This document shows positions 37,620-47,584 of a stretch of DNA of 64,000 bases, piece after piece. A program made the translations under genes and the position numbers. Origin of the DNA: Acidiphilium sp. 37-60-79 (GTDB lineage: Bacteria > Pseudomonadota > Alphaproteobacteria > Acetobacterales > Acetobacteraceae); contig NCBV01000012.1 in NCBI GenBank assembly GCA_002279355.1, forward strand, positions 62,001 to 126,000, read 5' to 3'. Numbering within the stretch: position 1 is the first letter of the stretch; each line of letters opens with the position of its first letter. The notes below the pieces were generated by a model. That model was not told the DNA's origin, searched no databases, and saw only the letters and a list, made by a program, of their open reading frames with translations.

Positions 37620-38293
37620 GCGATGACATGAACGATGATCTGAACCATGCACCACGCGAACCGCTGACCTCACAGCCGACCCCGCCGCCCGAATTGCCAC
37701 CCGATTCCGCACCCGATTCCGCGTCGGACGTGCGGCGTGACGATCAAAAATTCTGCTTTTCCTGCGCCACTTTGCTGCACGCTTCCGCCACCGCCTGCCC
37801 AAAATGCGGCGCCAGCCAACCCGGCGCCATCACGCCCGTCCCCGGTGCTGCACGCCAAGCGCTCGTCACCATGCCGGGCGTCAGCGCCAACATGGCCTAT
37901 TGCCGTGGCTGCGGTCAGACCATCCACGCCACCGCCCCGCTCTGCCCGCATTGCGGCGCACCCCAGCGCTTGCCCAACCCGTATGGCCAATCCTTCGGCC
38001 CGCCCAAAAGCCGCGTCACCGCCGCCTTACTGGCCTTCTTCCTCGGTGGCCTCGGCGCGCATAAATTCTATCTCGACAATGTTGGGGTGGGCCTGCTCTA
38101 TCTGTTCTTGCCCAATCTCGCGGTGCAAGTCCGCCGCCTGCATGACCGCGACTGGTCCGGCTGGTTCGCCCTGCTGCTGATCGTGCCGCTCGGCGTGCTC
38201 GTCCTCCTGATCATCGATTGCCTGCCCGGCACTCAAGGCCCCAACCGTTTCGGCGCCCCCATCGGCGCTACTACAAGGCCAAATAGCTGGTAG
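37616..38293 (+). CDS. Zinc-ribbon membrane protein with TM2/DUF805 hybrid domain
   Basis: 225 residues. A proline-rich N-terminus is followed by two zinc ribbons (CFSCATLLHASATACPKCG and CRGCGQTIHATAPLCPHCG), then a membrane part that begins as a TM2 domain (RVTAALLAFFLGGLGAHKFYLD) and ends as a DUF805 domain (VQVRRLHDRDWSGWFALL, DCLPGTQGPNRFG). Start ATG 37616 overlaps the previous stop. Function unknown. Confidence 0.78.
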   Translation: MSDDMNDDLNHAPREPLTSQPTPPPELPPDSAPDSASDVRRDDQKFCFSCATLLHASATACPKCGASQPGAITPVPGAARQALVTMPGVSANMAYCRGCGQTIHATAPLCPHCGAPQRLPNPYGQSFGPPKSRVTAALLAFFLGGLGAHKFYLDNVGVGLLYLFLPNLAVQVRRLHDRDWSGWFALLLIVPLGVLVLLIIDCLPGTQGPNRFGAPIGATTRPNSW

Positions 38294-38377
38294 GCGCCGC
38301 TTTTATTGCACCGCGCCATAACCCGTGCTATTTCGTCTCTTTGAACCACCCCACCGCATTGGTATGGAGATCGCCGC

Positions 38378-38791
38378 ATGGCGCGCGTAACCGTTGAAGA
38401 CTGCATCGAACAAGAGCCCAACCGCTTCAAGCTGGTTCTGCTCGCCAGCCAGCGCGCGCGTAATCTCGCCCGCGGCGCCGCCATCACCATCGATCGCGAT
38501 AACGACAAAAATCCCGTGGTCGCACTCCGCGAAATCGCCGCCGCCTCGGTCGATTTCTCCGGCCTCGAGCAGGATTTGGTCAAATCCCTCGCCCGCGTGC
38601 CTGATCCCGAGCCCGCCGACGAAGAAGTGCAGGATCTAATCCCGACCGATCAAAATATTTTCGGCCTGCAAGACGTCTCCGCCGAGGAAGAAGCCGCCGC
38701 CCTGGCCGCCGAATCCGAGGAAATGACCTCCGAAGACATCGCCGCCGCGATCGAAGCGGAACTCGGCGGCGGCAGCCTGCGCCGCCGCTGA
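38378..38791 (+). CDS. rpoZ: RNA polymerase omega subunit
   Basis: Omega subunit, helps assemble RNA polymerase and bind ppGpp. 137 residues: [34 protein letters not shown] is the conserved N-terminus; an acidic alanine-rich tail follows, typical of alphaproteobacteria. Located 18 nt before rsh, the ppGpp enzyme, an old and conserved pairing. Confidence 0.95.
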   Translation: MARVTVEDCIEQEPNRFKLVLLASQRARNLARGAAITIDRDNDKNPVVALREIAAASVDFSGLEQDLVKSLARVPDPEPADEEVQDLIPTDQNIFGLQDVSAEEEAAALAAESEEMTSEDIAAAIEAELGGGSLRRR

Positions 38792-38809
38792 TCCAGGCAC
38801 CATTCCAGA

Positions 38810-41080
38810 ATGGCGGGGTGGCACGGCTTTTCGCGATCGACCCCGCCGCTCTTCGCGCCTGAAGGGGGCACCAGCGGCGCCCTCAGCGATGCCCTGATCG
38901 CCCCACTCCTCTCGCGCATCGGCGCGTACGATCCCAAAGCCGACTCCTCGATCATCGAACACGCCTTCCACGTCGCCGCCGCCGCCCACGCCACCCAGCG
39001 CCGCGACAATGGCGATCCCTACATCTCCCATCCCGTCGCCGTCGCAGACATCCTGGCCGATTACCGGCTCGATACCTCCAGCATCGCCACCGCCTTGCTG
39101 CATGACGTGATCGAAGATACCGGCATTTCGCTCCCCGAACTCGAAGCCGGCTTCGGCCCCGAAATCGCCGGCCTCGTCGATGGCGTGACCAAACTCACCC
39201 GCCTCGAACTCCAGTCCGATCGCACCAAACAAGCCGAAAATTTCCGCAAGCTCGTCCTCGCCATGAGCAAGGATATCCGCGTCCTGCTGGTCAAGCTCGC
39301 CGACCGGCTGCATAATATGCGCACCATCCATTTCGTCACCGAACGCGACCGCGCCGTGCGCATCGCCCGCGAAACCATGGAAATCTACGCCCCCCTCGCC
39401 GAACGCATCGGCATGGAGCGCGTCAAGGTCGAACTGCAAAACCGCGCCTTCGCCGTCATCGACCCCGAAGCCTTCGACTCGATCCAAAACCGCCTCAACT
39501 TCCTGCGCGGCCAAGGGGCTGACGTGATCGAGGAAGTCCGCGCCGACCTCATGCGCGTCTGCCGCGACGCCGGCATCGACACCATCGAAATCCTCGGCCG
39601 CGAAAAATCGATTTTCTCGATCTGGGAAAAAATGCAGCGCCGCAACGTTGCCTTCGAACAGCTCTCCGACATCATGGCCTTCCGCATCATCGTCCCCACC
39701 CGCGATGCCTGCTACGTCGCCCTCGGCGCCATCCACGCCGCCTTCCCCGTGATCGCCGGGCGCTTCAAAGACTATATCTCCACCCCCAAAGCCAATCTCT
39801 ACCGCTCGCTGCATACCGGCGTGACCCTCCGCCAACCACGCAACCAAAAAATCGAAGTGCAAATCCGCACCGCCGAAATGCACGACATCGCCGAAAACGG
39901 CGTCGCCGCCCATTGGTTCTACAAACAAGGCGCCGAAAAACGCGCCGAACCCTCCAACGCCGACCTCAAACAATTCCGCTGGGTGCAAGACCTCCTGGAA
40001 ATTCTCGAAAACTCCTCCGCCCCCGATGAGTTCCTCGAAAACACCAAGCTCGAACTCTACCAGGATCAAGTTTTCTGCTTCACCCCCAAAGGCCAACTGA
40101 TCCAACTGCCGCGCGGCGCCACCTCGGTCGATTTCGCCTACGCCGTCCATTCCCAAATCGGCGATGCTTGCGTCGGGGCGCGCATCAATGGCCGCCTGAT
40201 GCCCCTGCGCTACGCCCTGCAAAATGGCGATCAGGTCGAAATCCTCACCGCCCGCGGCGGCACCCCCTCCGCCTCCTGGGAACGCTTCGTCGTCACCGGC
40301 AAAGCCCGCGCCCGCATCCGCCGCTTCCTCGCCCAACAAGTCCGCGTCCAACATCGCGACCAAGGCAAAGCCGCGCTCGCCCGCGCCTTCCGCCAAGACG
40401 GCGTCGATGGCAGCGAAAAAATCCTCGAAACCATCCTCAAGCCCCTCAAAATCGCCAGCCTCGATGATCTCTACGTCGCCGTCGCCACCAGCAATCTCGG
40501 CGCCAAAGACGTCGTCCACGCCGCCTATCCCGCTTTGCGCGAAAATCGCGGCCCGCGCACCATCCCCGGCATGCTCGCCCGCCCCCCGCGCGCGCCCAAA
40601 CCCAGCTCGCTGCCCATCACCGGCCTCATTCCCGGTATGGAAATCCATTACGCCGGCTGCTGCCACCCGCTCCCCGGCGATCCCATCGCCGGTATCATCG
40701 CCACCGGCAAAGGTGTCACCATCCACACCAAAGATTGCCTCACCCTCGAAACCTTCTCCAACACGCCCGAACGCTTCATCGATGTCGATTGGGACTACGC
40801 CCAACTCAGCCAAACCCGCGAAGGCCCCGACAAAGACAAACCCTTCACCGGCCGCGTCAGCGTCATCGCCACCCACGCCCCCAACGCCCTCGCCAACCTC
40901 GCCAACGCCGTCGCCAAACAAAACGCCTCCCTCGAATCCCTCAAAATCGTCCACCGCCAACAAGATTTTTTCGAATGCCTGATGGATATCGAAGTGCGCG
41001 ACCTGCGCCACCTCTCCCAAGTCATCGCCGGCCTGCGCGCCGCCGGCGGCGTCACCCAGGTCGATCGCGCCAAAGCATGA
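38810..41080 (+). CDS. rsh: Bifunctional (p)ppGpp synthetase/hydrolase (RelA/SpoT, Rsh)
   Basis: Makes and degrades the stringent-response alarmone. 756 residues in the standard order: HD hydrolase (ISHPVAVAD, His98-Asp99 in LLHDVIEDT), synthetase ([21 protein letters not shown] near 318), TGS ([21 protein letters not shown] near 423), a zinc-finger/RIS region ([13 protein letters not shown]) and a C-terminal ACT domain. Both catalytic halves look intact. Codons are extremely C-rich, which leaves a long open but spurious frame on the other strand. Confidence 0.95.
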   Translation: MAGWHGFSRSTPPLFAPEGGTSGALSDALIAPLLSRIGAYDPKADSSIIEHAFHVAAAAHATQRRDNGDPYISHPVAVADILADYRLDTSSIATALLHDVIEDTGISLPELEAGFGPEIAGLVDGVTKLTRLELQSDRTKQAENFRKLVLAMSKDIRVLLVKLADRLHNMRTIHFVTERDRAVRIARETMEIYAPLAERIGMERVKVELQNRAFAVIDPEAFDSIQNRLNFLRGQGADVIEEVRADLMRVCRDAGIDTIEILGREKSIFSIWEKMQRRNVAFEQLSDIMAFRIIVPTRDACYVALGAIHAAFPVIAGRFKDYISTPKANLYRSLHTGVTLRQPRNQKIEVQIRTAEMHDIAENGVAAHWFYKQGAEKRAEPSNADLKQFRWVQDLLEILENSSAPDEFLENTKLELYQDQVFCFTPKGQLIQLPRGATSVDFAYAVHSQIGDACVGARINGRLMPLRYALQNGDQVEILTARGGTPSASWERFVVTGKARARIRRFLAQQVRVQHRDQGKAALARAFRQDGVDGSEKILETILKPLKIASLDDLYVAVATSNLGAKDVVHAAYPALRENRGPRTIPGMLARPPRAPKPSSLPITGLIPGMEIHYAGCCHPLPGDPIAGIIATGKGVTIHTKDCLTLETFSNTPERFIDVDWDYAQLSQTREGPDKDKPFTGRVSVIATHAPNALANLANAVAKQNASLESLKIVHRQQDFFECLMDIEVRDLRHLSQVIAGLRAAGGVTQVDRAKA

Positions 41081-41114
41081 TTTTCGCCCCCATTTTCTCT
41101 CCCATCTTCCCATC

Positions 41115-41543
41115 ATGATCATCGGCATCGGCTCGGACCTCTGCGACATCCGCCGCATCGAACGCTCCCTCGCCCGCTTCGGGGACCGTTTTTCGCACCG
41201 CCTCTTCACCGAAACCGAACGCGCCCGCGCCGAACGCCGCCCCCACCAGCGCGCCGCCAGCTACGCCAAACGCTTCGCCGCCAAAGAAGCCTGCGCCAAA
41301 GCCCTCGGCACCGGCTTTCGCCAAAACGTGTTTTTCTCGGATATGGGCGTGGTCAATCTGCGCACCGGCCAACCCACCCTCGCCCTCACCGGCGGCGCCG
41401 CCACCCGCCTCGCAACCCTCATCCCGCCGGGCCGGGTCGCGTTCCTGCACCTGTCCCTCACCGACGAATACCCCTATGCCTACGCCCATGTTATCATCGA
41501 AGCCCGCCTCCCAACCGATCTCCCCCCCGATCGCCCTGCCTAA
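41115..41543 (+). CDS. acpS: Holo-[acyl-carrier-protein] synthase
   Basis: Transfers phosphopantetheine from CoA to acyl carrier protein. 142 residues with the metal-binding [15 protein letters not shown] start and the [14 protein letters not shown] helix, [17 protein letters not shown] end. The C-terminal tail ([13 protein letters not shown]) overlaps the next gene by about 60 nt. Confidence 0.94.
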   Translation: MIIGIGSDLCDIRRIERSLARFGDRFSHRLFTETERARAERRPHQRAASYAKRFAAKEACAKALGTGFRQNVFFSDMGVVNLRTGQPTLALTGGAATRLATLIPPGRVAFLHLSLTDEYPYAYAHVIIEARLPTDLPPDRPA

Positions 41544-42603
41544 TCCTGCGGCCAATCCCTGCCCGCATCTCGGCACCTGCGGCGGCTGCGCCGCGTCCGA
41601 ACCCCCCGATAAAATCCACCGCCTGCGCGACGCCCTCGCCCGCGCCGGCTACCCAGACGCCCCGCTCCAACCCCTGCTGCAAATCCCCTTCGGCACCCGC
41701 CGCCGGGTCGATCTCGCGCTCCAACGCCACGATGGCGCCATCCGCCTCGGCTTTCACCAACGCCGCGCCCGCGACGTCGTCGATATCCGCTCCTGCCCCG
41801 CCGCCCTGCCCAGCATCGCCGCCCTCATCACCCCCCTGCGCACCCTCGTCCCCCAACTCACCGCGCTCCGCAAAACCGGCAGCATCCTGATCAACCAACT
41901 CGATAACGGGCTCGATCTCACCATCACCCTCGATGCCCCCGCCACCCCCGCCGACCGCGCCCGCCTCATCGCCTTCGCCCGCACCCACGCCCTCCTGCGC
42001 ATCAGCCTCGGCGATGAACCCGTCCTCGTCCAACACGACCCAACCCTCACCGTAGGGCCCCTCACCATCACCCCACCCCCCGGCGCCTTCCTCCAACCCA
42101 CCACCGAAGGCGAAACCGCCATCCGCGCCGCCATCCTCGCCGGCCTGCCCCGCAACCTCACCCGCAAATCCCGCTTCATCGAACTCTACGCCGGCATCGG
42201 CACCCTCACCGGCACCCTCCTCCCCCACGCCCGCACCCACGCCGTCGAAGGCAACAAACCAGCCTGCGCCGCCCTCGAAGCCGCCGCCCGCGCCGCCCAA
42301 CAATCCAGCCGCCTCACCATCGAACCCCGCGACCTCGCCCGCCGCCCCCTCACCCCCAAAGAACTCTCCGCCGCCGCCGCCCTCATCCTCGACCCCCCCT
42401 TCGACGGCACCGGCCCCCAACGCCCCGCCATCGCCGCCTCCGGCGTCAAACGCATCATCCACATCAGCTGCAACCCCGACGCCCTAACCCAAGAAGCCAA
42501 CTCGCTCCACCGCGCCGGTTACTCGCTCGCCACCGTCACCCCCATCGACCAATTCCCCGGCACCGAACACCTGGAATCCGTCGCCGTCTTCTCCCGCCCA
42601 TGA
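41476..42603 (+). CDS. Fe-S 23S rRNA/tRNA (uracil-5)-methyltransferase, TrmA/RlmD family
   Basis: SAM-dependent RNA m5U methyltransferase. 375 residues: N-terminal [4Fe-4S] cysteines in [10 protein letters not shown] with a fourth in [11 protein letters not shown] motif [20 protein letters not shown], and the nucleophile Cys in [11 protein letters not shown]. No N-terminal TRAM domain is seen. Start may be ATG 41476 or ATG 41488; either overlaps acpS. RlmC/RlmD choice cannot be made by eye. Confidence 0.88.
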   Translation: MPTPMLSSKPASQPISPPIALPNPAANPCPHLGTCGGCAASEPPDKIHRLRDALARAGYPDAPLQPLLQIPFGTRRRVDLALQRHDGAIRLGFHQRRARDVVDIRSCPAALPSIAALITPLRTLVPQLTALRKTGSILINQLDNGLDLTITLDAPATPADRARLIAFARTHALLRISLGDEPVLVQHDPTLTVGPLTITPPPGAFLQPTTEGETAIRAAILAGLPRNLTRKSRFIELYAGIGTLTGTLLPHARTHAVEGNKPACAALEAAARAAQQSSRLTIEPRDLARRPLTPKELSAAAALILDPPFDGTGPQRPAIAASGVKRIIHISCNPDALTQEANSLHRAGYSLATVTPIDQFPGTEHLESVAVFSRP

Positions 42604-42646
42604 TCCTTTGCGCCGCCGCGCTAGCCGAACGCCATCCGAATAAGAC

Positions 42647-42668
42647 GTTCTTTTTTAGAAAAAAGAAC
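42647..42668. terminator. A/T-rich hairpin after the methyltransferase gene
   Basis: Ten-bp perfect stem GTTCTTTTTT / AAAAAAGAAC with a 2-base loop, 43 nt after the methyltransferase stop. It may end that transcript or mark the left edge of the island. Confidence 0.5.
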
Positions 42669-42856
42669 CAAAAAATTTTTGCCGATTAAGCAAGGTTCAA
42701 TCCCGGCTCAGAACACCCCGAGAAAACCAACAATCCTCGCCGATGTCCGATTTTGGCCCGAGCGGACCGACAAGTTTTGGCCTTATATCTAGGAAAGACG
42801 CTCTTCGGACAGAACTTAACAACAGCGACTTTTGATCAAATAAGAGCACTAGGTCG

Positions 42857-43363
42857 TTACGATTTTATAATGGCCGCCACGTTCTCGATAACACGCGCAC
42901 AGCCCAATACGAAATTATCATCTACGTCTACGAGTATTGTCACCTCAGAGACATCACCTTCGTTGAAAAATTTTTCGCCTGGCAATTTAATTCTAAATTC
43001 AAGCTGACTAGACCGACTAACGAGATATTCATAGCTGCGGCCTTTGCCATGTTTGAGAACATTAATTGCACATTGATAGTCGGCTAATTTTTGAAGCAAT
43101 ACCTCGTTGGAGCATCTTCCAAGCATGCGCTTCGCTTCTGCGAGGCCATTTTCACTACCGAGTCGATCTTGAAGGATCGCTTCAAATATCGAGAACATTC
43201 CTACTGCCAAAATGGCCTTTTGCAGCCGCACCATCTGTAGCCCTTTAACCTGGCTTGTTGCTGCGCTGGTTTGTAGCTCGGCAATGATAGCCTGGTTTGT
43301 CGTTTCGAGCTGATACAATACATAGGATGTGCAACGATCGATTAGTTCGGCAAAAGAGTGCAA
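42857..43363 (-). CDS. Unknown 168-residue protein in AT-rich island
   Basis: Not recognised. Mostly helical N-terminal two-thirds (ELIDRCTSYVLYQLETTNQAIIAEL, VRLQKAILAVGMFSIFEAILQDRLG) containing INVLKHGKGRSYEYL, which loosely resembles the Arg/Asn-x-His helix of HEPN-type proteins, then a beta-rich end (VTILVDVDDNFVLGCARVIENV). Start is TTG 43363 with GGGAG ten nt upstream. Codon use is AT-rich compared with all neighbours, a sign of transfer. HEPN relation is a guess. Confidence 0.6.
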   Translation of the reverse strand: MHSFAELIDRCTSYVLYQLETTNQAIIAELQTSAATSQVKGLQMVRLQKAILAVGMFSIFEAILQDRLGSENGLAEAKRMLGRCSNEVLLQKLADYQCAINVLKHGKGRSYEYLVSRSSQLEFRIKLPGEKFFNEGDVSEVTILVDVDDNFVLGCARVIENVAAIIKS

Positions 43364-43427
43364 CGGCAGTCTCCCAATCCCGATCGTATAGGTAACAATG
43401 GTAGCAAACTAGTGTTTTATATTAGCT

Positions 43428-43592
43428 ATGACGCACTATACCGTCTTCGAACGTCTGCTTCCAGGCGATAGCCAAACGGCCGACAATATCCGACCAGAAT
43501 CGCAAGGCGGACACACCAGCACAACCCGATCAACCCTCCCGCTCACACCCCCATTCGCCAACGCCTCCCATCCATCCTATCATTCCCCATAG
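43428..43592 (+). CDS. Possible small protein or gene remnant
   Basis: 54 codons from ATG 43428 to TAG 43590-43592, product beginning MTHYTVFERLLPGDSQTADN and ending in a Ser/Thr/Pro-rich tail. No Shine-Dalgarno sequence and no known family; may be the end of a degraded gene. Confidence 0.2.
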   Translation: MTHYTVFERLLPGDSQTADNIRPESQGGHTSTTRSTLPLTPPFANASHPSYHSP

Positions 43593-43632
43593 CCGCATCG
43601 CACTGCACCGTCCCTTTTTCGCCAAGGCCCCC

Positions 43633-44529
43633 ATGCTCAAATCCATCAACGCCGGCCCCCTCTCCATCTCCTACCACGAAACCGGCTCTCACACCGGCTG
43701 GCCCGTCATCCTGCTCCACGGCTTTCCTTACGACATCGCCGCCTACGACGACGTCGCCCCCATCCTCGCCGCCGCCGGCGCACGGATCATCATCCCCTTC
43801 CTGCGCGGCTTCGGGCCCACCCATTTTCTCTCCGCCGCCACCCCCCGCTCCGGCGAACAAGCCGCCTTGGGCCACGATCTTCTGGCCCTCCTCGACGCTC
43901 TCGATCTTCGCGCCGCCATCCTCGCGGGCTACGATTGGGGCGGGCGCGCCGCCTGCATCGTCGCCGCCCTCTGGCCCGAGCGCGTGCGCGGCCTCGTCTC
44001 ACAAAACAGCTACAATATCCAAAACATCGCCCAAGCCACCGAGCCGCTCACGCCCGAAGCCGAACACAGCCTCTGGTATCAATATTATTTCCACACCGAA
44101 CGCGGCCGCCTCGGCCTCACCCGCAACCGCAACGCCCTCTGCCGCCTGCTCTGGCGCCTCTGGTCACCACGCTGGACCTTCACCGATGATGCGTTCAACC
44201 GCACCGCCCTGAGCTTCGACAATCCCGATTTCGTCGCTGTGGTCATCCACTCCTACCGCCATCGCTTCGGCCTCGCCCCGAGCGACCCTGCTTACATCGC
44301 CACCGAACAGCGCCTCGCCGCCCAACCCGCCATCATTGTGCCAACCATCACCCTCGATGGCGATGCCGATGGCCTGCTCCCCCTCGGCAACACCGCCCAC
44401 CACGCCCGCCACTTCACCGGCCCGCACCAACACCGCATCATCGAAACCGGCGGCCACAACCTCCCCCAAGAACACCCCGCCGCCTTCGCCACCGCCATCC
44501 TCGATGTGCGCGCCATGAGCGCGCCATGA
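43633..44529 (+). CDS. Alpha/beta hydrolase with Asp nucleophile (epoxide-hydrolase-like)
   Basis: 298 residues. The elbow reads GYDWGG, placing Asp101 rather than Ser at the nucleophile position, as in soluble epoxide hydrolases and some dehalogenases. HGFPYD forms the oxyanion hole; a later Asp in DGDADGLLPL and His in GGHNLPQEHP complete the triad. Cytoplasmic, no signal peptide. Substrate unknown. It stands alone, next to the AT-rich island. Confidence 0.85.
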   Translation: MLKSINAGPLSISYHETGSHTGWPVILLHGFPYDIAAYDDVAPILAAAGARIIIPFLRGFGPTHFLSAATPRSGEQAALGHDLLALLDALDLRAAILAGYDWGGRAACIVAALWPERVRGLVSQNSYNIQNIAQATEPLTPEAEHSLWYQYYFHTERGRLGLTRNRNALCRLLWRLWSPRWTFTDDAFNRTALSFDNPDFVAVVIHSYRHRFGLAPSDPAYIATEQRLAAQPAIIVPTITLDGDADGLLPLGNTAHHARHFTGPHQHRIIETGGHNLPQEHPAAFATAILDVRAMSAP

Positions 44530-44552
44530 GCGCACAGGCACGTTAATCCCGC

Positions 44553-46436
44553 TTACGCAACCCCATACCCCAACCGCTCAATGATCGGCGCCAAAATCGG
44601 CAGCACCGGCTCCAAATGCGCCCGATAATGCCGGTAGCGATAACGCGACCGATCATAGAGCTTCTCCGTCACCTGCGCATAACTCGCGGTGCGCGCATAA
44701 CGCTGGTTCTTCTCGAATTGCAAACAGGCCGGATCAAAATCTTCGCCGATAAAATCAAGCAATCCCCGAATTTCCCGCTCTTGGTGATCCACCACATCCT
44801 CATACCGCACCGCCTGATAACGCAACGCCGGTATATTCTCCCGGTAATGCGCAACCAGCCCCATGGTCAGCGCATAATGCTTGGCAATCGTCTCCAATTC
44901 CGCCGCACAGAAATAACCATGGGTCAAATGATTAGAAAATACCGATAACACCACATCGAGCGGATGGCGCAGCAAATGAATAATCGGCGCCTGCGGGAAC
45001 ATCAAATGAATCAGCCCCAAATGCGACTCATTCAACGGCATCTTATCAGTAAACCAGGTCGCTCCCTCACGAAACACCCCCGATTGCCGCGCTCGGGTCA
45101 AATAATGATCGCGCAGCAAATCCAACCCCTCGCGCTGATCGCCCATCCATAATTCCGCCAGCGCATCAGGGTAGGCGAGGGGGCTTCCCAGCAAACGCGG
45201 GATCAAAAACGTCGAATCATTGATATAAGGCAGCTCATCCCCCGCCGCGATCCGCTGATGCACACTCAGCGTCTGCTCAATCAGCGTGGTGCCCGAACGC
45301 GGAAACCCAACAATGAAAATCGGCTGCGGCATATCGGTGCGCGGCGTCGCACGCGGCAAGGTGGAAAGCCGCCGCTCGGTGAAAAACCCGCGCAGCCGGT
45401 TGCCCATATCCTGCGCAACCTCCTCCATATATTTGCGCGCCCCCAATTCCAGCGCCCGCTTCTTGCCCGCCTCATATTGGGCAAACGCCTCATCATAGCG
45501 CCCCACCCGGTCAAGCAACCGCCCCTGCTCGGATAATTCCGCCGGCCCCAGCGTGCCGCCTTCACCCAACGCCTTCAGCCGCTCAATCGCCGCCTCAGTA
45601 TTGCCCTGCCGCGCCAAAATCGTCGCCCGCGTCAGCCCCACCGCCGGATTGGTCGGCGCCGGCGGCGCTTCACTCGGCACCAAAGCCTGTGCTTGCGCTT
45701 GCGCATGCGCCTCTTGATGCAGCCGCTCCACCAGCGCCTGCGCCTCATCAATCAACTCCAGCGCCCGTTCAAATTTCCGGTCCGCCTCCTCGGTGCGCGC
45801 CCAGCCAATCAGCGTCTGCAACACATTCGGATTAAGCGCCACCGATTGCTGATAAAGCGCCCGCGCCTCCTCAATCCGCCCTTGCGTTTTCAAGTTCCAC
45901 GCCAAATTCGCCATCGTCACCGCATCGTCGCGCTCCAGCAGCCGCAACACTTCCCGGTAATGATATTCCCCAATCAATGACCGGTTCGCCTCGGTCATCA
46001 CCAACCCCATCAAATTATGCGCCTGCGCACTGCGCGGCGCGATCCGAATGGCATTGCGCGCATGCACCTCCGCCTCCGCCAGCGCCCCGCGCCCCAGCAG
46101 CATCAGCGTCAATTCATTGGTCGGCATGAAATTATTCGGATTAATCGTCACCAACCGGCGCAGCAGCGTCTCCGCCGCCCCCAGCTTGCCCTCCTCGCGC
46201 CGCAGCCGATACAGCGCAAACAACGCATCCTCGCGCCCCGGCGCCAGCTCCAGCACCGCCATCAGCTTCGCCGCCGCCGCCGCCCGATCACGCGCCTGCA
46301 ACGCCGCTTCCGCCTCTTCCAACATCGGCTTCAACGCCGCACTGGCGTCCGAAGGGCTCAACGTCGCCAAATCCATCCCGCAACAGCGCAACCGGCGCAA
46401 CCCCGATCCGCAAGGGCACGGCGTCATATCAACCAT
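44553..46436 (-). CDS. SEC-C / TPR / sulfotransferase fusion protein
   Basis: 627 residues in three parts. A zinc-binding SEC-C-like motif (CPCGSGLRRLRCCG) at the N-terminus, about seven tetratricopeptide repeats (roughly 35-350, e.g. YHYREVLRLLERDDAVTMANLAWNLK), and a C-terminal sulfotransferase domain with the 5'-phosphosulfate loop FIVGFPRSGTT and the 3'-phosphate site LLRHPLDVVLSVFSN. TPR-sulfotransferases are widespread but mostly untested. ATG 46436 follows GGGGAAG. It lies 35 nt downstream of an ATP-grasp gene. Confidence 0.85.
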   Translation of the reverse strand: MVDMTPCPCGSGLRRLRCCGMDLATLSPSDASAALKPMLEEAEAALQARDRAAAAAKLMAVLELAPGREDALFALYRLRREEGKLGAAETLLRRLVTINPNNFMPTNELTLMLLGRGALAEAEVHARNAIRIAPRSAQAHNLMGLVMTEANRSLIGEYHYREVLRLLERDDAVTMANLAWNLKTQGRIEEARALYQQSVALNPNVLQTLIGWARTEEADRKFERALELIDEAQALVERLHQEAHAQAQAQALVPSEAPPAPTNPAVGLTRATILARQGNTEAAIERLKALGEGGTLGPAELSEQGRLLDRVGRYDEAFAQYEAGKKRALELGARKYMEEVAQDMGNRLRGFFTERRLSTLPRATPRTDMPQPIFIVGFPRSGTTLIEQTLSVHQRIAAGDELPYINDSTFLIPRLLGSPLAYPDALAELWMGDQREGLDLLRDHYLTRARQSGVFREGATWFTDKMPLNESHLGLIHLMFPQAPIIHLLRHPLDVVLSVFSNHLTHGYFCAAELETIAKHYALTMGLVAHYRENIPALRYQAVRYEDVVDHQEREIRGLLDFIGEDFDPACLQFEKNQRYARTASYAQVTEKLYDRSRYRYRHYRAHLEPVLPILAPIIERLGYGVA

Positions 46437-46471
46437 CGTCAAGCTTCCCCGTTAAAATTCAGTCGAAACAA

Positions 46472-47584
46472 TCAATCATTCGCCGGGTAACGCGCCATCA
46501 ACGCTTTTTGACCCTGCCACGCCCGCAACAGCCGCCATAGCCCATAAGGCTTGCGCCCTTGCGCGCGGATCGCCGCCCCAATCCGAAACGCCGCCCCATA
46601 ATGGAAAAACTGCGCACGATACGCCTCAAAAATCGTGGTCTCCGGGTCCCAAATATGCGTCGCCTCCGAACCCGCGCCATTCACCTCAATAATCTTGAAC
46701 CCCTCGCCCTGGCGCAGCTTCGCCACCGTGCTGAACCGCACATCAAACCGCCCGAAATGAAACTCCGGCAAATCCCGCGCAATCGCCTCAATCCGCGCAC
46801 TCAGCGCCGGCGTAATCAAATGCCGCCCATCCTTGAACGTCGAACCCCGGCAATGATTGCCCACAAACACCAGCCGCACCCGGTCATCCTTGGCCGGAAT
46901 CCGCGACGCCTGCGCCCCGAGCTTGGGCAGCAAAATCCCCGCCACCGCCGCCAGCCGCGCATCCGCGTCAACCAATGCCCTGATCGTGCTCACCCCATCC
47001 CCCACGACTTGCGGCGGATGCTTAATCGTAATCGAGGTAATCTGCCCCTGCGCCGCCCCCGGCATGCGCACATAAAAAATCCCCGCCTCGCCCTCATCGG
47101 TCACCAACGCCTGCAACTGCATCCGCGTCGCCGCCGGAAATTCCGCCAAATACCGCGCCAAATCTGCCCGGTCCGCAATCACCCGCACCCCCGCGCCATT
47201 GCAACTCATATCGGGCTTGGCCACCACCGGATAAGTCAAATTTTGCGCCCGCATCGCAGCCTCGGCCATGCGCACATTATCCGCACCCACCACCCCCAAC
47301 GTGGTAATCCCCACATAAGGTGCAAGAAACGCCCGCGCCGTCGGCCCCATCTGATCGAGAATATCGGTCTTCGATTCGCCACACACGCCGCCCGCCTCAA
47401 TCAGCGGATTGGTCAGCGTCGGCAACGTCACACTCCCATGCCGAATCGATTGCGCAATCCAAAACAGTACCACCGGCGCATAAAACACAAAACCCGGCCA
47501 AAACTCGAAAAACGACACAGGGCGCGGCGTGCGTCGGCGCGTAAGCGCAGCCTGTAGCCGCGCAGCCAGCGAATCAGCACTCAT
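46472..47584 (-). CDS. Membrane-anchored ATP-grasp family ligase
   Basis: 370 residues. One hydrophobic helix near residues 26-45 (FWPGFVFYAPVVLFWIAQS) precedes an ATP-grasp domain: YPVVAKPDMSCNGAGVRVI (ATP-binding strand and loop), FGRFDVRFST and IIEVNGAGSEATHIWDP (metal site). ATP-grasp enzymes join a carboxylate to an amine, thiol or hydroxyl through an acyl-phosphate. Substrate unknown; D-Ala-D-Ala-ligase-like is only a fold statement. ATG 47584 overlaps the DedA stop. Confidence 0.78.
   Translation of the reverse strand: MSADSLAARLQAALTRRRTPRPVSFFEFWPGFVFYAPVVLFWIAQSIRHGSVTLPTLTNPLIEAGGVCGESKTDILDQMGPTARAFLAPYVGITTLGVVGADNVRMAEAAMRAQNLTYPVVAKPDMSCNGAGVRVIADRADLARYLAEFPAATRMQLQALVTDEGEAGIFYVRMPGAAQGQITSITIKHPPQVVGDGVSTIRALVDADARLAAVAGILLPKLGAQASRIPAKDDRVRLVFVGNHCRGSTFKDGRHLITPALSARIEAIARDLPEFHFGRFDVRFSTVAKLRQGEGFKIIEVNGAGSEATHIWDPETTIFEAYRAQFFHYGAAFRIGAAIRAQGRKPYGLWRLLRAWQGQKALMARYPAND

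Larger units (their letters stand above)
42604..43632. other. Short AT-richer island with one unrecognised gene
   Basis: About 1 kb whose base composition and codon use differ clearly from the very C-rich genes on both sides. It contains a perfect A/T hairpin (42647-42668), the gene at 42857-43363 on the minus strand, a small plus-strand ORF (43428-43592) and otherwise nothing recognisable. Suggests an insertion or a remnant of acquired DNA; I see no transposase, tRNA or flanking direct repeat. Confidence 0.5.

Noticed and set aside
38636-41209. Open frame of 857 codons on the minus strand, glycine/aspartate-rich
   Set aside because: It is antisense to rsh and arises because C-rich codons in rsh leave few stops on the other strand. 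Composition is unlike a protein and rsh is well supported.
41494-42462. Glycine-rich minus-strand frame of 322 codons
   Set aside because: Antisense shadow of the RNA methyltransferase gene with the same C-rich codon effect.
43410-43438. TAGTG...CACTA segment as a fourth palindromic element
   Set aside because: Only the outer five bases match; length is 29 bp and there is no inner hairpin, so it may be chance.
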